A DNA stretch of 41,434 nucleotides. Origin: Betaproteobacteria bacterium UBA2293 (GTDB taxonomy: Bacteria > Pseudomonadota > Gammaproteobacteria > Burkholderiales > Rhodocyclaceae). Below, one piece after another: positions 14,210 through 22,236 of this stretch. The DNA is taken from the NCBI GenBank assembly GCA_002345845.1, contig DDWF01000090.1:10957-52390 (forward strand), read 5' to 3'. The position numbers were made by a program, and so were the translations under genes. The notes beneath the pieces are model-generated. The model saw only the letters and a program-made list of their open reading frames with translations, was not told where the DNA came from and made no database searches. Numbering within the stretch: the first letter of the stretch is position 1; every line of letters begins with the position of its first letter.

Positions 14210-16704
14210 CACCAGTCCTCACGCACGGCCAGCACGGCTTCCTGGCGCATCGCCTGGCGCCCGGCGAGCACCGCCGCCAAGGCCGCCAGCGCCACCATGC
14301 CGGCGGCGAAGACGGCCAGCGACAGCCACGGTACGTGCAGGTCCATGCTCCAGTGGAAACTCTGGCGATTGACCACTTCGATCAGCACCAGACCGATCGC
14401 GCCGCCGGCGGCCAGGCCGCCGAGGACACCGACAGCGGCGGCCAGCGCGCCTTCCTGGGCGAGCATGGCGGCGATCTGCCGGCGGGTCAGGCCGAGGTGG
14501 CGCAGCATGCCGAACTCGCGCCGGCGGGCCGCCGCCAGCGCCGCGAAACTGGCGGCGACGCCGGCCAGGCCGATGATCACGGCGACCGCTTCGAGCAAAT
14601 AGGTGACGGCGAAGGTGCGGTCGAAAATGGCCAGGCTGAGAGCGCGAATCTCGCCCGGGTAGGAGATTTCCAGCCGCCCCGGCCCAGCGGTGGCGAGCAG
14701 CGCCGCCGCCACCTGGCGGACGTCGGCGGTCGGTGCCAGGTGAATGGCGGCATCGTTGACCAGGCGCTCGCCGGTCAATTGGCGGTAGGTTTCCAGATCG
14801 ATCATCAGCGCCCCGGTCTGCCGCGCATAGTCGCGCCAGACGCCGGCCACCTGCACCGGCACGGCCCGGCCGGCCAGCGGCAGGTCGACGCGCTGGCCCG
14901 GCTGCCAGCCGTGCAGGTCGCGCAGCGCTTCGGAAATCCAGATTGCCGGCACGTCACCGGCCGGCAGCACGCGCCCGCCGATCAGCGGCAGGCCGCCGCC
15001 GTCCGCCGCTATCGGCCGTGCCAGCAGCCACACCGGCACCTTGCCGGCGGCCAGGCGCAGGCTGTCGTGGCGGGTGAAGGCGACGCTGGCAATGCCCGGC
15101 ACGGCGGCAATGCGCGCCTGCAAGGCCTCGTCCAGATAGCCGCTGCTGTGGGCACGGCCGGCGCGCAGGTAAAGATCGGCCGGCAGCACCTGGGCCAGCC
15201 ATTCATCGACCGAATCGCGGAAGGAGGCGACCATGATCGCCATCGCCGCCGCCAGGGCGACGCTGGTCAGCACACCGGCGGCGGCGACGACGACATGGCC
15301 CGGCGCCGCCAGCAGACGGGCGGCGGCCAGCCGCCCGGGTACGGCGCGCAGGCCCTGCAGCCGGCGGCCGAGCAGCGCCGCGACACTGGGCAGCAGCAAC
15401 ACGCTGCCGGCCAGCAGCAGGGCGATGGCCAGATAGCCGCCGAGCGGCAGACCATGTTGCGGCGGCAGTTGGGTCGCCAGCCCGGCGGCCAGCAGCAGGC
15501 CGATGGCCCAGGCAGGATGGGCACGGCCACCGGTCAGCACCGCCTCGTCACCGGCCTTCAGCGCCTGGGCCGGCGCTACTGCGGCCGCTTCGCGCGCCGG
15601 CAGCCAGGCCCCGGCGACGCCGGCGACGACACCGAGGGCGACATAGACGGCGATGGCCGCCGGCTGGATCTGCAGTTGCGGCTGCAGGCCGGTGAAATAG
15701 CCGGCGCCGAGATCGCCGCCGAGCAGCGCCAGCACCGCCGCCGCCAGTGCCAGGCCGAGGGCGGCGCCGAGCACGCCGCCGAGCAGGCCGATCAGCGCCC
15801 CTTCGGCCAGCAGCCAGCGGAACAGGCTGGCCCGGCTCAGGCCGATGGCGCGCAGGAAGGCGAATTCACTGCGCCGGCGGACCACCGACAGGGCCTGCGC
15901 CGAGAACACCAGGAAGCCGCCGGTGAGCAGCGCCATCGCCGCCAGCAGCGTCAGATTCACCCGGTAGGCGCGCGACAGGTTGGCCGCCTCGTCGGCCGCT
16001 GCTTGCGGCGTTTCGAGCAGCACGCCGGGCGGCAGCAGCGGCTGCAGCGCCGCCCGTGCCGCTTCCGGTGCGAGTCCTTCAACCAGGCGCAGGTCGATCC
16101 GCGTCAGCCGGCCGAGTCGGCCGAAACGCTGCTGCACGGCGGCGATGTCGAGCACCGCCAGACGGCGCTGCTCGCGCGCCCCGGGCAGGTCGCCGACGAT
16201 GGGCAGTTGCAGCGTGCCGCTGCCGGCCTGCAGGGTGAGCGTGTCGCCGACCTTTACCCCGAGCGCTTCCTGCGCCGCCGTGGCGACGAACAGGCCGTCG
16301 CCGGCCAGCGCCGCAAAGCGCCCGGCCCCCTCGGCAATGCCGGGCAGCAAGGCGGGACTGACCGCGGCCAGCGTGAACACGTCAACGCCAAATACTTGCA
16401 GGCCCTCCTCGCGGCCGACCAGCTTGGCCTCGACTTCGAGCAGCGGACTGGCTGCCGCCACTTCCGGCCGGGCGGCGAGCACGGCGTAGAGCTGTTCGTC
16501 GAAACCGCCGCGCGGCCCGACCACCTGCAAGTCGGCGGCGCCGGCCAGGGTGCGCAGGCCGCGGTCGAATTCGCCAAGCGCCGCCTGATGCACCGCCTGC
16601 ACGGCCATGCCCAGGGCCACGCCGAGAACGATGGCCAGCGCCGACAGCAAGGTCGCCAGCCGGCGGCGGGCCAGCGAACCGAGAAAGACCGGCGCCAGGG
16701 TCAT
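14209..16704 (-). CDS. FtsX-family ABC transporter permease (two FtsX domains)
   Basis: An 831 aa inner-membrane permease of the MacB/LolCE-like type VII ABC architecture. It has an N-terminal helix (LATLLSALAIVLGVALGMAV), a periplasmic domain of about 200 residues, helices near 250-400, a second N-terminal-type helix after 'APGHVVVAAAGVLTSVALAA', a second periplasmic domain and C-terminal helices near 710-815. Fusing two half permeases in one chain is typical of the YbbP/AttF-G group, which extracts or moves envelope lipids or hydrophobic molecules rather than importing solutes. It overlaps the ATPase gene by four bases (ATGA) and the AttH-like gene by one to three bases, so the three proteins are made as a unit. 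Confidence 0.92.
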   Translation of the reverse strand: MTLAPVFLGSLARRRLATLLSALAIVLGVALGMAVQAVHQAALGEFDRGLRTLAGAADLQVVGPRGGFDEQLYAVLAARPEVAAASPLLEVEAKLVGREEGLQVFGVDVFTLAAVSPALLPGIAEGAGRFAALAGDGLFVATAAQEALGVKVGDTLTLQAGSGTLQLPIVGDLPGAREQRRLAVLDIAAVQQRFGRLGRLTRIDLRLVEGLAPEAARAALQPLLPPGVLLETPQAAADEAANLSRAYRVNLTLLAAMALLTGGFLVFSAQALSVVRRRSEFAFLRAIGLSRASLFRWLLAEGALIGLLGGVLGAALGLALAAAVLALLGGDLGAGYFTGLQPQLQIQPAAIAVYVALGVVAGVAGAWLPAREAAAVAPAQALKAGDEAVLTGGRAHPAWAIGLLLAAGLATQLPPQHGLPLGGYLAIALLLAGSVLLLPSVAALLGRRLQGLRAVPGRLAAARLLAAPGHVVVAAAGVLTSVALAAAMAIMVASFRDSVDEWLAQVLPADLYLRAGRAHSSGYLDEALQARIAAVPGIASVAFTRHDSLRLAAGKVPVWLLARPIAADGGGLPLIGGRVLPAGDVPAIWISEALRDLHGWQPGQRVDLPLAGRAVPVQVAGVWRDYARQTGALMIDLETYRQLTGERLVNDAAIHLAPTADVRQVAAALLATAGPGRLEISYPGEIRALSLAIFDRTFAVTYLLEAVAVIIGLAGVAASFAALAAARRREFGMLRHLGLTRRQIAAMLAQEGALAAAVGVLGGLAAGGAIGLVLIEVVNRQSFHWSMDLHVPWLSLAVFAAGMVALAALAAVLAGRQAMRQEAVLAVREDW

Positions 16705-17354
16705 GGCTGCAGGCCGTCGGCGGTCAGGCGCAGGATGCGGTCGGCGGTGGCCGCCGCCTCGCGCGAATGGGTGACCAGGATGCCGATCGCCCCGGCGGCG
16801 CGGATGCGTTCGCCGAGCAGCGCCAGCACCCGCGCCGCATTGGCCGGGTCGAGATTGCCGGTCGGTTCGTCGGCCAGCACCAGGCGCGGCCGATGCACCA
16901 GCGCCCGGGCGATGGCCACCCGCTGTAGTTCGCCGCCGGACAGCTCGCGCGGCCAGCTGGTTGCCCGCTCGCCAAGGCCGACAGCCGCCAGCAATTGCCG
17001 CGCCGGTTCATCGGCGGCGGCGCCGTCGATGCCCTGCAGCCACAAGGGCAGCGCCACGTTGTGCAGCACATTGAGATGCGGCAGCACATGGAAGGCCTGG
17101 AAGACGAAGCCCATCGCCTCGCGCCGCAGCAGCGTCAGCGCGTCCTCGTCGAGCCCGGCGTAATCGCGGCCATCGAGCGCCAGGCGGCCGCTGTCCGGCC
17201 GGTCCAGCCCGGCGATCAGGTTGAGCAGCGTCGACTTGCCGACGCCGGACTCGCCGACGATGGCGACGTATTCACCCGCTTGCAGGCGCAATGAAACCCC
17301 CTGCAGGACTGGGCGACCGTTGAATTGGCGAGTGAGGGCTTCGATGTCGAGCAT
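16701..17354 (-). CDS. ABC transporter ATP-binding protein (LolD/MacB-like)
   Basis: A 217 aa cytosolic ATPase that powers the FtsX-type permease. The motifs are Walker A GESGVGKST, Q-loop region FQAFHVLPHLNVLHN, signature LSGGELQRVAIARAL, Walker B LVLADEPTGNLD and H-loop VTHSRE. These are the LolD/MacB subclass features. The gene is first in the operon, with a plausible promoter at 17389-17416 and a weak ribosome binding site before ATG 17354. Substrate unknown; the AttH-like partner suggests a hydrophobic compound. Confidence 0.95.
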   Translation of the reverse strand: MLDIEALTRQFNGRPVLQGVSLRLQAGEYVAIVGESGVGKSTLLNLIAGLDRPDSGRLALDGRDYAGLDEDALTLLRREAMGFVFQAFHVLPHLNVLHNVALPLWLQGIDGAAADEPARQLLAAVGLGERATSWPRELSGGELQRVAIARALVHRPRLVLADEPTGNLDPANAARVLALLGERIRAAGAIGILVTHSREAAATADRILRLTADGLQP

Positions 17355-17388
17355 GGCTATGGGAAATGCGGGAATTCAGCGAGTTCCC

Positions 17389-17416
17389 CTTATACGCCAG
17401 GATCGCGCTGGCACAA
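17389..17416 (-). promoter_or_regulatory. Sigma-70-like promoter for the ABC/AttH operon
   Basis: Reading the minus strand: TTGTGC, a 16-base spacer, then TATAAG, about 35 bases before the ATPase start at 17354. The -10 matches five of six positions and the -35 four of six. It is divergent from the riboswitch promoter, which begins 41 bases away. Confidence 0.45.
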
Positions 17417-17456
17417 GAGTGGGCAGCGCCGCCGGGGGAACGGCCGGCGAGGCCGA

Positions 17457-17486
17457 TTGACACCGCCCCCCTGCCCTCACGATAAT
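17457..17486 (+). promoter_or_regulatory. Sigma-70 promoter of the glycine riboswitch transcript
   Basis: TTGACA (17457-17462), an 18-base spacer, GATAAT (17481-17486). A start near 17493 would place the transcript 5' end just before aptamer I, as expected for a riboswitch leader. Confidence 0.65.
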
Positions 17487-17492
17487 CGCCCC

Positions 17493-17690
17493 CTCTGCGG
17501 GAGAGAGAGCGTTACCAAGTAATGCTCCGCCGAAGGCGCAAACTCCCATAATCGCTCAGGTATACCGAACCGCAGATAATGATTCGCCGGCTGGAGAGCA
17601 GTTGCGGACGCCCAGGCGCCCGGCAACTCACCGAAGGGGCAGGCTCGCAACGGGCCGAAACTCTCAGGTAAAAAGGACAGGGGGAGAGGC
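17493..17690 (+). promoter_or_regulatory. Tandem glycine riboswitch
   Basis: Two consecutive glycine aptamers. Aptamer I (about 17495-17577) has GCGGGAGAGAG, the core GCCGAAGGCGCAAACTCCC and GCTCAGGTATACCGAACCGC. Aptamer II (about 17581-17690) has CTGGAGAGC, the core ACCGAAGGGGCAGG and AACTCTCAGGTAAAAAGGAC. The short linker between the two is characteristic of tandem gcvT-type elements. Glycine binding normally turns on genes for glycine use or export; here the downstream gene encodes a UPF0126/TRIC membrane protein, a known riboswitch-associated family. Recognised from the conserved core sequences; no covariance search was run. Confidence 0.93.
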
Positions 17691-17741
17691 GTCACGGAAG
17701 TTCCCACATGCGGGCTTCCGACTTTTGACGGAGTCTCTCCC
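17682..17741 (+). promoter_or_regulatory. Expression platform: RBS-sequestering hairpin
   Basis: GGGAGAG (17682-17688) can pair with CTCTCCC (17735-17741, touching the start codon), CGTC (17690-17693) with GACG (17727-17730), and CGGAAG (17695-17700) with CTTCCG (17715-17720). The Shine-Dalgarno GGAG (17730-17733) lies within this structure. The 5' arm overlaps the 3' end of aptamer II, so glycine binding could free the site. There is no T-run, which argues for translational rather than transcriptional control. Confidence 0.6.
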
Positions 17742-18410
17742 ATGCTCGACAGTTTCGCCCTCGTTTTTCAGCCGCTCGCCAACAAGCAGTTCGACCTGCT
17801 GCTGGTCATCTATCTCGTCGCCATCACCGCCGAAGCCATGTCCGGCGCGCTGGCCGCCGGTCGCCGCAACATGGACATCTTTGGCGTGGCGGTGATCGCC
17901 TTCGTCACTGCGCTGGGCGGCGGCACCATCCGCGACGTGGTGCTCGGCAATTTCCCGATCGGCTGGACGCAGCATCCGGAGTACGTCTACCTGGTCATCG
18001 CCGCCGGCCTGGCCACCACGCTGCTCGCCCGCTTCATGCACCACATGAAGAGCGTCTTCCTGATGCTCGATGCGCTGGGCCTGGTCGCCTTCTCGCTGAT
18101 CGGCTGCAACGTCGCGCTGCAACTCGACTACCCGCCGCTGGTGGTGATCATGGCCGGCATGGTGACCGGCATCTGCGGCGGCATCCTGCGTGACGTGCTG
18201 TGCAACCAGGTGCCGGTGGTCTTCTGTCGCGAGTTGTACGCCAGCGTCTCGCTGTTCGTCTGCGCCCTGTTCCTCGTCCAGCGCCATGTCGGCGTCGATG
18301 GCGACCTCAACATGCTGGCCTGCTTTGCCGCCGGCTTCGCCTTCCGCATGCTGGCGCTGCGCTTCAGCTGGAAGCTGCCGACCTTTTCCTATCAGCAACG
18401 CTGGGACTGA
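17742..18410 (+). CDS. TRIC/UPF0126 family membrane protein under glycine riboswitch control
   Basis: A 222 aa polytopic inner-membrane protein of about seven helices, composed of two similar halves. Each half has a conserved glycine-rich signature: VTALGGGTIRDVVLGNFPIGW in the first and VTGICGGILRDVLCNQVPVV in the second. This internal repeat defines UPF0126 (YicG-like), related to trimeric intracellular cation channels. Because glycine riboswitches commonly precede this family, a role in glycine transport or export is suspected, but it is not proven from sequence. The ATG immediately follows the riboswitch expression platform, and a terminator lies at 18421. Confidence 0.92.
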   Translation: MLDSFALVFQPLANKQFDLLLVIYLVAITAEAMSGALAAGRRNMDIFGVAVIAFVTALGGGTIRDVVLGNFPIGWTQHPEYVYLVIAAGLATTLLARFMHHMKSVFLMLDALGLVAFSLIGCNVALQLDYPPLVVIMAGMVTGICGGILRDVLCNQVPVVFCRELYASVSLFVCALFLVQRHVGVDGDLNMLACFAAGFAFRMLALRFSWKLPTFSYQQRWD

Positions 18411-18420
18411 GCCGCCCTGG

Positions 18421-18458
18421 CCCGCTGCTTGCTGCATGCCTTGCAGCGGGAAATTTTC
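18421..18458 (+). terminator. Rho-independent-like terminator after the TRIC gene
   Basis: A perfect 8-bp stem CCCGCTGC / GCAGCGGG with a 14-base loop, followed by AAATTTTCTG. It lies ten bases after the stop of the UPF0126 gene. The T-run is short, so efficiency is uncertain. Confidence 0.6.
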
Positions 18459-18484
18459 TGTCGCAATAGCTACACAAAGCGTTA

Positions 18485-18528
18485 TTGACATTCATTCTCA
18501 TCCGCATACAATGAAAACTGTTCTCATT
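18485..18528 (+). promoter_or_regulatory. bfd promoter with Fur box
   Basis: TTGACA (18485-18490), a 16-base spacer and TACAAT (18507-18512) form a strong sigma-70 promoter. Overlapping its -10 is AATGAAAACTGTTCTCATT (18510-18528), a 19-bp imperfect palindrome that closely follows the Fur consensus. A second CATTCTCAT half-site lies in the spacer. Iron-bound Fur would repress the promoter, so bfd should be induced by iron starvation. Confidence 0.75.
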
Positions 18529-18553
18529 TGATTAACAACACCGGGAGTCCAGG

Positions 18554-18760
18554 ATGTACGTCTGCGTGTGCAAGGCCGTGACCGATCGCCAGATTCGCGA
18601 AGCAGCGATGGGCGGCGCGCGGACGCTCAAGGATCTGCGCCGCGACCTCGGCGTCACCAGCGACTGCGGCCGCTGCGCCTCCTGCGCCCGCGACTGCCTG
18701 AAGGAAGCCCATCAGTGCCCGAATGCCGGCAGCACGGAAGCGATGCTGCAGGCGGCCTGA
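18554..18760 (+). CDS. bfd: Bacterioferritin-associated ferredoxin ([2Fe-2S])
   Basis: A 68 aa Bfd-like protein that reduces iron stored in bacterioferritin and releases it to the cytosol. Cysteines 4 and 6 (MYVCVCKAVTD) and 38 and 41 (SDCGRCASC) are the cluster ligands in the usual C-x-C ... C-x2-C layout; additional Cys at 44, 48 and 55 are unusual. Preceded by GGGAG and by a Fur-box promoter. No bacterioferritin gene adjoins it in this window. Length fits the family. Confidence 0.92.
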   Translation: MYVCVCKAVTDRQIREAAMGGARTLKDLRRDLGVTSDCGRCASCARDCLKEAHQCPNAGSTEAMLQAA

Positions 18761-18794
18761 AAAAAAATGCCGCCCGGAGTGACCCGGACGGCAT
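18760..18794 (-). terminator. Rho-independent terminator of the DUF1329-DUF1302-RND operon
   Basis: On the minus strand, TGCCGTCCGG (18793-18784), a six-base loop and CCGGGCGGCA (18777-18768) form a 10-bp stem with one mismatch, followed by TTTTTTTT (18767-18760). It is oriented for the minus-strand operon ending at 18866. Its T-run abuts the bfd stop codon. Confidence 0.85.
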
Positions 18795-18865
18795 TGCGAA
18801 AGGAGAGCGGGACTTGAGAATTCAGGGTGCCCCGCCCCCGCAGAGAGAACGATTCCCGACCTGAA

Positions 18866-20182
18866 TCAATCGCCGCCGCGCAGGTTCTGCACCTGGAACA
18901 GCCGCGGCGGATTCTTCGCCGGATCGACCTGACCCTTGAAGTGACCGGTGGTGCAGTGCTTCGACTGCAGATCGACCATCGAGAAGGCGTCATCGACGCC
19001 GATGCCGGCGCCCTTGTTGACCGGCAGGTGGTGATCGGCGTGCGACTTGCCGACCATGAACACCTTCCACAATTCGCCCTTGCGATCGTAGATTTCGTTG
19101 GCGCCGTTCAGGTTCTGCAACTGCACGTCCATATAGAAGGTGCGCTTGCTGACCGGGTGGTTCGGATTGACCGGCGCCGCTTCCAGCACGTAGACCTTGC
19201 GCAGCTGCCATTCGCCCTGGAAGAAACAGTCGCCCTGCCCGCCAAAGTCGACGTACTTGTAGCCGTCCGCCTCGGCCGGCATGTCGTCGGCCAGCTTCAG
19301 CTCGTTGTGGTTCCACATCGGCAGCAGCACATTCTTGGTGCCCTTGTAGGTCCAGTTCATGTCCGAGACGCGGCCGTTATAGCCTTCGAAGTCCTCGATC
19401 ATCAGATCCGAGCCGAGGAAGGAGTCGGTCACCTGCCCCTGGGCCAGGCGGCGGACGCGGCGCTGGAAACCGAGATAGAGATAGGCGTCGTCGAGCTTGG
19501 CGTCATCCTCGAAACGCTGGATCAGCAACTGGGTGTTCTTCAGGTCGCTCGGCTCGTGCGCCTTGGTATAGATGGCGCGGAAGATGCCGGACGGATTGGG
19601 CGTGAATTCCGGCACCGGCGCGTCCTTGGTCCGGTGCATGAAGTTGAGGAAGTGGAAATCCCACTTGATCTGCTTTTCCAGCTTGCCGGTCTGCATGTTG
19701 CGGTACTTCCAGTAGAACGGCGAGATGATCGCGCCATCGCCCCAGTTCACACCGTACTTGTAGTTCCAGGCCAGCTTCTCGCCGGCGCGCGGGTCCTTGG
19801 CGTCCGGCTCCTCGGGGAAGGGGCGGCCGGCGACGTAACCGGAAATCATGTCGCCCGCCTTGGCACCCAGCTTGGTCTTGTTGAGATTGGCACGCGTCGC
19901 GTCGACATAGCCCTTGTGCACCGAGAACTGGGTGGTCGCGCCGACCTTGATCTCGAACTGGCCTTCCTTGATCAAACGATAGACGCCGGCCCCGAGCACG
20001 TCCTTGAACTGGTCGACGTTGCCCTTGTTGATGACGGCCCCCGGCTTCAGGCCCGGAAAACTCGGCATGCCGGCCTTGTAGGGATTGAACGAATTCTCGA
20101 CGTCGGCCTCGGTGGCGGCCAGCGCGCTGCCGGTCAGGCCGGCAACGCACAATGGCAACAATACTGCGGCAATTCTTTTCAT
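18866..20182 (-). CDS. DUF1329 periplasmic/outer-membrane-associated protein
   Basis: A 438 aa protein with a Sec signal peptide (MKRIAAVLLPLCVAGLTGSALA). Its body shows the DUF1329 features, a LolA/LolB-like fold thought to hold hydrophobic ligands: ADVENSFNPYKAGMPSFPGL near the N-terminus, IKWDFHFLNFMHRTKDAPVP in the middle and KVYVLEAAPVNPNHPVSKRT near the end. It is the last gene of an envelope operon with DUF1302, an RND/MMPL transporter and a Ycf48-like lipoprotein, a combination that recurs in aromatic-, steroid- and lipid-degrading proteobacteria. A role in moving hydrophobic compounds or lipids is inferred from the company. The ATG at 20182 follows AAGGAGAC. A strong terminator lies at 18760-18794. 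Confidence 0.9.
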   Translation of the reverse strand: MKRIAAVLLPLCVAGLTGSALAATEADVENSFNPYKAGMPSFPGLKPGAVINKGNVDQFKDVLGAGVYRLIKEGQFEIKVGATTQFSVHKGYVDATRANLNKTKLGAKAGDMISGYVAGRPFPEEPDAKDPRAGEKLAWNYKYGVNWGDGAIISPFYWKYRNMQTGKLEKQIKWDFHFLNFMHRTKDAPVPEFTPNPSGIFRAIYTKAHEPSDLKNTQLLIQRFEDDAKLDDAYLYLGFQRRVRRLAQGQVTDSFLGSDLMIEDFEGYNGRVSDMNWTYKGTKNVLLPMWNHNELKLADDMPAEADGYKYVDFGGQGDCFFQGEWQLRKVYVLEAAPVNPNHPVSKRTFYMDVQLQNLNGANEIYDRKGELWKVFMVGKSHADHHLPVNKGAGIGVDDAFSMVDLQSKHCTTGHFKGQVDPAKNPPRLFQVQNLRGGD

Positions 20183-20201
20183 GGGATGTCTCCTTGGGTA
20201 A

Positions 20202-22169
20202 TCAGAACTTGTAGTTCAGCTTGATGAACAGGTCGTTTTCCTTGAATGCGGCACCGATCGGGCCGGCACGGAAGCGGCCGAGCGGCTCCATGCCATTCAG
20301 GCCGCGGGAATAGGCGGTCATCGGATCAGCATCGCCGTTGGGAGCGGTGAACGGAGCGAACGGGTTGCAGGCGCGGCAATCGTCGAATTCCCAGCGGTCT
20401 TTACCGGAGGCCAGCTTGTAATTGGCACCGACCGTCAGCTTGAGATCGTTGGTGACGTTCCACTCGACCTGCGGCGCCATTGCTGTCGCCCGGGCCTTGA
20501 AGTCATGGGCGAAGATGATCTGCGGACTGACCGTACCGTTCTTCATGAAACCCTTGATCAGCAGGGTGCCGATGAAATTGTTCTCCCAGTCCGGCATGCC
20601 GTAGGGACCGAGGGAACCGCGCTCCCATTCGTGGTCGAAGATGTGCTGGTAAAACAACTGGCCGGAGATCAGCGTCGTCGAGGTTTCACTGATGAAAGGA
20701 ATGAAAGTCGGCCGATCGACACCGATGACCGCACGGAACACGCGATTCTTCGAGTACAGCTCCGGCTTCGCCGTGTTGGCGAATTCCTCGCCATCGGTGA
20801 AGGCTGCTTCAACGCGCACCGCCGCGTTGGCATCCGGCACCTGGAAGTCCATCGAACCGCCGAGCAGATTGACCCGCGGATAATGCATGTCGAAGGAAAT
20901 CAGGTACGGCCAGGCATTGCGATACTCGCCGGTAAACGAATTGGTTGCCCGTTTGCCACCATGCAGCGACGGCAGTTGCGAGCGGTAGGTCAGCGCATTC
21001 AGCGAGAAGGACAGGCCGCCCTGGGTCACCCCTTCGTATTTGACGCCGAACTGCGTGTTGGAGAGGCTCCAGCTCGGCAGATGGACTTCGTTCAGACCGA
21101 TCTGGCCAGGACCGAAATTGGTGGCCAGCAGCGTACCCGGTGCCACATTGGCGAAGTTGGCGACGGTACCGCCGTTATCCCAGAGGTTGGCCATGCCGCG
21201 GAAGAAGCAGCCGGCATCAAGGATGGCGTTGGGCGAGCCACACTGGCCGAGGTTGTTCGGGCGGAACTTGTCGAAGTTCCAGACGAACTGCAGGTTGCGG
21301 TCCTGCATCGTGTCGCTGGCCCCCATCCGGTACTCGACCTGGGCGATCCACATCGGGATGCGGATATCGGACAGTTCGTCGTAGATGTTGTTGCGGGAGA
21401 AATCGACCGGGTTGATCACGTCGAGCACGCGAAACAGGTCGGTACGGCCCCAAACCACCTGCTGCTTGCCGACCTTGACGAAGAGGTCCTTGCCGTCGCC
21501 GAGACTGAAGGTTTTGCGGACGTAGAGTTCGCGGATGAAATCGAGACGGTCATTGAATTCCGGCGCTTCCAGCTCGGATAGCTTCTGGTCGCCATAGCCG
21601 CCGAAATCGCGGCAACCGCGCTTGTCCTCGTCGCAGGGGCGAACCGGCACGGCGAAGGCGACGCCGCCATTGGTCTTGTGCCAGCGATCGCCGAGGATGC
21701 GCAAGCCATCGTTAGGATTGTTGGCACCGTAGCTATCGACAAAGGCGTTGTTCACCAGGCCGAACGCGCCGTTCACCAAGGAGTAAGTCACCGGCCCGGC
21801 GCCCCAGGGGCTGGTGACCAGACCGCCAGGGGTCGTCGACTGCGTGGTGATTGAGCCACCGGCCTTCTTGCCGTATTCGTCGCTGTTCATGCGATAAACG
21901 CCATCCCAGCTGCCGCGCATGATGCCGTGGACGGCCCAGCCGTTAGCCGCCTTCTTGTCGAACTCGGCCTGCAGCGTGTTGCGGAACTTGGCCAGGCCGG
22001 CGTGCTCGCGATTGACGGTATGGTTCTCGTAGGTCACGTCGACCTGCCAGGGCGAGGGATCCTCGCCCAGCGCCGGCAGATCGTCAGCCCATGCCGGCAT
22101 GGCACAGGAGATGGACAGGGCAGCCACGATCGGCGTCAATCGCCGGCTGCTATTCGGAAATGTCTCCAT
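20202..22169 (-). CDS. DUF1302 family outer-membrane protein
   Basis: A 655 aa protein with a signal peptide (LTPIVAALSISCAMPAWADD). It is rich in alternating amphipathic strands and ends in a C-terminal aromatic residue (KENDLFIKLNYKF), the usual mark of an outer-membrane beta-barrel. The DUF1302 signatures are FVKVGKQQVVWGRTDLFRVL and DVINPVDFSRNNIYDELSDI. It probably forms the outer-membrane element of a transport system with the RND pump and DUF1329. Start ATG 22169 is taken because GGGGG precedes it; a TTG five codons upstream is weaker. The stop is 19 bases before the DUF1329 start. Confidence 0.9.
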   Translation of the reverse strand: METFPNSSRRLTPIVAALSISCAMPAWADDLPALGEDPSPWQVDVTYENHTVNREHAGLAKFRNTLQAEFDKKAANGWAVHGIMRGSWDGVYRMNSDEYGKKAGGSITTQSTTPGGLVTSPWGAGPVTYSLVNGAFGLVNNAFVDSYGANNPNDGLRILGDRWHKTNGGVAFAVPVRPCDEDKRGCRDFGGYGDQKLSELEAPEFNDRLDFIRELYVRKTFSLGDGKDLFVKVGKQQVVWGRTDLFRVLDVINPVDFSRNNIYDELSDIRIPMWIAQVEYRMGASDTMQDRNLQFVWNFDKFRPNNLGQCGSPNAILDAGCFFRGMANLWDNGGTVANFANVAPGTLLATNFGPGQIGLNEVHLPSWSLSNTQFGVKYEGVTQGGLSFSLNALTYRSQLPSLHGGKRATNSFTGEYRNAWPYLISFDMHYPRVNLLGGSMDFQVPDANAAVRVEAAFTDGEEFANTAKPELYSKNRVFRAVIGVDRPTFIPFISETSTTLISGQLFYQHIFDHEWERGSLGPYGMPDWENNFIGTLLIKGFMKNGTVSPQIIFAHDFKARATAMAPQVEWNVTNDLKLTVGANYKLASGKDRWEFDDCRACNPFAPFTAPNGDADPMTAYSRGLNGMEPLGRFRAGPIGAAFKENDLFIKLNYKF

Positions 22170-22214
22170 GGATATTGCCCCCAATGGTGGTTTGGTTTCA
22201 GGACTGCTGTTCCC

Positions 22215-22231
22215 CTCCGGTCTTTCCGGAG
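22215..22231. repeat. Intercistronic hairpin between RND and DUF1302 genes
   Basis: CTCCGG, a five-base loop, then CCGGAG: a perfect 6-bp stem in the 67-base gap between the RND transporter stop and the DUF1302 start. No T-run follows, so it is not a terminator. It could protect one mRNA segment and allow unequal expression of the two envelope proteins. Confidence 0.5.
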
Positions 22232-22236
22232 TGTTG

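Noticed and set aside
14143..17163. About 1000-codon open frame on the plus strand opposite the ABC permease and ATPase
   Set aside because: It is the antisense of two clear ABC genes. Its translation is rich in Arg, Gln, Gly and Ala with no domain, the usual result of high GC with strong third-position bias.
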